NCBI RefSeq assembly: GCF_013106755.1
Contig: NZ_WHPF01000001.1
Coordinates: 434,001 to 498,000 of the forward strand
Length of the DNA stretch: 64,000 bases
Direction: 5' to 3'
Source of the DNA: Limnovirga soli
Lineage (GTDB): Bacteria; Bacteroidota; Bacteroidia; Chitinophagales; Chitinophagaceae
A program made the translations under genes and the position numbers. The notes under the pieces were generated by a model that searched no databases, had not been told where the DNA came from, and worked only from the letters and a program-made list of their open reading frames with translations. Shown piece after piece: positions 62,101 to 64,000 of the stretch; positions within the stretch are counted from its first letter, which is position 1; each line of letters begins with the position of its first letter.

Positions 62101-63133
62101 GGTTATTTATTTCTAGTAATGGCAGGGTTACAGTAAACGTATTCCCATCTTTCTCAACATTAATATCTCTATTAGCAGTAAGCAAGTAACGTTTACGTAT
62201 ATTATTTAATCCAATCCTGGAAGTGGGTCCGGTATCTTGCCTGGGTTGTAGTTTGTTTATTACAGAAATTGTTTTGTTGCCATTTGCGTAAATCTTTATT
62301 AATAAAGGCTTTTTCTTTGACAGCACATTGTGTTTAATAGCATTTTCTACCAACATTTGCAGTGCCACTGGCACTACATAATGATTAGCATATTTTTCCG
62401 GGATATCAATTTCAACCTGCAAAGCCTCCGGGAATCTTTGTTTTAACAGAAAAAAATAAGGTTCAAGAAAACTCACTTCTTTATTTAATTCAATTAGTTC
62501 CTTATTCTGATTGGTAAGAATATGCATGTATACCTTTGAAAAAGCCTCAATAAAATCGTTTGCCAAATTGCTATGCTGCATAACAAGGCCTGAAAGAACG
62601 TTTAAATTATTAAATAGAAAATGAGGGTTTATTTGTTGTTTAATAGCCGATAATTCAGCCTGTGCATGCCTGCGTTTCAGCTCCTCAGCCTCTAACTCCT
62701 TAGCTTTCAACTCGGTTTGATATACCACAACCAGGTTTAATAAATGAAATAGCAGATTTATTAAAGAAGTGTATATCAATGTAAGCTTTAACGGGTTTTG
62801 TATAGAAGATTGCTCCTCATGTAAAACCTGTTTTGCAAATAGTAAATCGATACTTATTGTAGTTAAATAGGCTAACAGCAGACCTGTAAAAAAGAAAAGC
62901 GCCGTTCTTCGTTTAATTTTTTCGTTGCCAGGAAAGATTTTATCAAATATTGTAGCAATCAGCCTGTTTATTTCCCATGTAAAAAAAGTAATCAATAGTA
63001 TTATTGCAAAAGAATAATACCAGTGAATATTTATTTGGAAATAATTATACACCTGACATAATTCTGTACAAACGTAGGTGTACAATGCCAGTAGCAAAAT
63101 AAACAAATACCGGTATTTGTGATTAAAAAACAT
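62081..63133 (-). CDS. LytS-type sensor histidine kinase (His_kinase family)
   Basis: A 350-residue membrane kinase with four hydrophobic N-terminal segments (about 8-22, 38-53, 78-97, 115-138), a short coiled coil of ELKAKELEAEELKRR type, and the His_kinase domain with IKQQINPHFLFNNLNVL (His171 phosphoacceptor), followed by an ATPase domain with VENAIKHNV and GLNNIRKRY. ATG 63133 is chosen rather than 63175, because the region upstream forms the terminator hairpin of the fasciclin gene. The sensory signal is unknown; there is no large external domain, so the sensing is probably within the membrane. It partners the LytTR regulator, overlapping by 20 bp. Confidence 0.92.
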   Translation of the reverse strand: MFFNHKYRYLFILLLALYTYVCTELCQVYNYFQINIHWYYSFAIILLITFFTWEINRLIATIFDKIFPGNEKIKRRTALFFFTGLLLAYLTTISIDLLFAKQVLHEEQSSIQNPLKLTLIYTSLINLLFHLLNLVVVYQTELKAKELEAEELKRRHAQAELSAIKQQINPHFLFNNLNVLSGLVMQHSNLANDFIEAFSKVYMHILTNQNKELIELNKEVSFLEPYFFLLKQRFPEALQVEIDIPEKYANHYVVPVALQMLVENAIKHNVLSKKKPLLIKIYANGNKTISVINKLQPRQDTGPTSRIGLNNIRKRYLLTANRDINVEKDGNTFTVTLPLLEINNHESINN

Positions 63134-63144
63134 AGTATAAAAAC

Positions 63145-63182
63145 ATAGTTTATGGCCCCTTTGTTCGGGGGCCATAAACTAT
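63145..63182 (-). terminator. Intrinsic terminator of the fasciclin gene
   Basis: ATAGTTTATGGCCCC (63145-63159) pairs perfectly with 63168-63182; on the minus strand GTTTTTATAC follows. It ends shortly before the kinase ATG, so the kinase needs its own promoter or read-through. Confidence 0.85.
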
Positions 63183-63188
63183 TTAGTT

Positions 63189-64000
63189 TTAAGGTAACAA
63201 TACCTGATCTATTACATGAATAACACCATTGGTGGCTACAATATTTGCACTTACAATTTCAGAAGCGGAAGTATTCTCAGCTCCCTTTACTTTAGCACCT
63301 GATGAAAGATCTATTAAAACGGTTCCACCATTCAGGGTGGCTGGTGTTGCGCCGTTTGTTAAATCAGAAGAAAAAATTCTGCCACTAATTACATGGTAAG
63401 TAAGTATTGAAGCAAGTACATCTGGTTCTTCAGCCTCAATATCTGCAATTGTAACATAACCAGCATCTATAAACGCCTGGTTAACAGGTGCAAAAACGGT
63501 ATAAGGGCCAGGTCCTGATAATACAGCAGCCACGTTTGTAGTACCTTCACTGGCACGGGTTATCGCTGCAACCAAATAAGTAAAATCAGCATTGGCCAAT
63601 GCAGTTTCAACTATATTACCCGATGGCGGCATCAATACACTCCCAATAACATGCACTACGCCATTAGAAGCTTCTACATCTGCTGTAACTACTTTAACCC
63701 CATTAACAAAAACACCACTACTATTTTTTGTAGTATACACAACCCCTCCGCTTAAAACAGGAACAGAAGCATTTGGACCTGCTGGTACATCTTTGGCAAA
63801 TACAGCACCCGAGATAATGTGATAAGTAAGAATTCCGGCAAGGGTAGTTGGGTCAGCAGCTTCTACTGCGGCCTTTGTTGCATATCCCGCAGCCCTGAAT
63901 GCGTTATTAGTGGGCGCAAATACAGTTAGTGCCCCTGGTGCGGCCAACTCGTCAGCAAGTCCGGCGGTAGTTGCAGCCGCCAACAAAAAAGAAAAACTCG
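63189..64000 (-). CDS. Fasciclin (FAS1) domain protein, 5' truncated
   Basis: The frame is open to the end of the window, so the N-terminus is missing; 269 residues are visible and contain two FAS1 domains. Each has the FAS1 H1/H2 boxes: first LTVFAPTNNAFRAAG with GILTYHIISG, then YTVFAPVNQAFIDAGY with SILTYHVISG; each ends with VIGSVLMPP or VIDQVLLP. FAS1 domains act in adhesion and matrix contact. Bacterial forms are secreted or lipid-anchored; the visible part begins mid-domain, so the export signal cannot be seen. A terminator follows, and the LytS/LytTR genes lie downstream on the same strand. Confidence 0.92.
   Translation of the reverse strand, partial: SFSFLLAAATTAGLADELAAPGALTVFAPTNNAFRAAGYATKAAVEAADPTTLAGILTYHIISGAVFAKDVPAGPNASVPVLSGGVVYTTKNSSGVFVNGVKVVTADVEASNGVVHVIGSVLMPPSGNIVETALANADFTYLVAAITRASEGTTNVAAVLSGPGPYTVFAPVNQAFIDAGYVTIADIEAEEPDVLASILTYHVISGRIFSSDLTNGATPATLNGGTVLIDLSSGAKVKGAENTSASEIVSANIVATNGVIHVIDQVLLP

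Noticed and set aside
1-64000. tRNA, rRNA, insertion sequence or prophage genes
   Set aside because: No tRNA-like T-loop in intergenic DNA, no rRNA-like blocks, and no transposase, integrase or phage structural protein among the translations.

Overview
The window looks like the chromosome of a Bacteroidota member, most likely a Chitinophagaceae relative (inference from gene content, not from a marker phylogeny). Supporting signs are a SusC/SusD pair, a type IX secretion (T9SS) sorting domain, DUF3667 and 2TM-domain proteins, an RprY-like regulator, AT-rich non-coding DNA, almost no Shine-Dalgarno sequences, and repeated matches to the Bacteroidota promoter -7 box TAnnTTTG. Several of these boxes lie on top of upstream TTG codons and show that a downstream ATG is the real start (lpxD, the DCC protein, the acyl-CoA synthetase, ribBA).

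Layout. 1-4.4 kb: 5'-truncated M19 dipeptidase, nucleoside hydrolase, 3-hydroxyacyl-CoA dehydrogenase and an SDR epimerase. 4.6-10.5 kb: lpxD, DCC-family thiol protein, rluE, a GT28-like glycosyltransferase, a 40-aa lipoprotein, a small unknown protein, glyA. 10.9-24.2 kb: acyl-CoA synthetase, 2TM protein, ABC exporter, PhoH, 2-oxoglutarate dehydrogenase E2 (sucB), a sodium/solute symporter preceded by an overlapping 40-aa membrane peptide, PIG-L deacetylase, ribBA. 24.4-30.2 kb: secreted TIM-barrel protein and susD/susC. 31.2-34.1 kb: radA, comF-like, RprY-like regulator. 34.6-36.8 kb: three secreted unknowns, two of them paralogs. 37-38.6 kb: HerA-like ATPase. 38.7-42 kb: a four-gene unit with MbnP-like and MbnH-like (diheme peroxidase) proteins, a barrel starting with a CxxCxC motif and a small Cys-rich membrane protein, probably copper related. 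42.3-48 kb: DUF3667, mazG and a 1260-residue NtrY-like histidine kinase in one tight unit. 48.2-52.5 kb: unknown secreted protein, papain-type protease, VCBS/T9SS protein. 52.8-61 kb: alpha-2-macroglobulin plus PBP1C. 61.3-64 kb: overlapping LytTR regulator/LytS kinase and a truncated fasciclin protein.

The most unusual structure is intergenic. At least 15 loci carry a modular miniature repeat. Many copies begin GCTTTACTTG and/or end CAAGTAAAGC, with interchangeable inner arms (GCGTCGCAC, GTGTCACTCAC or GCCACGCTCGG), and many are flanked further out by GCCGGGC-type motifs. They lie mainly between convergent genes or just after stop codons. A separate GC-rich repeat occurs twice in opposite orientation. 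No transposase, CRISPR array, tRNA or rRNA was seen.
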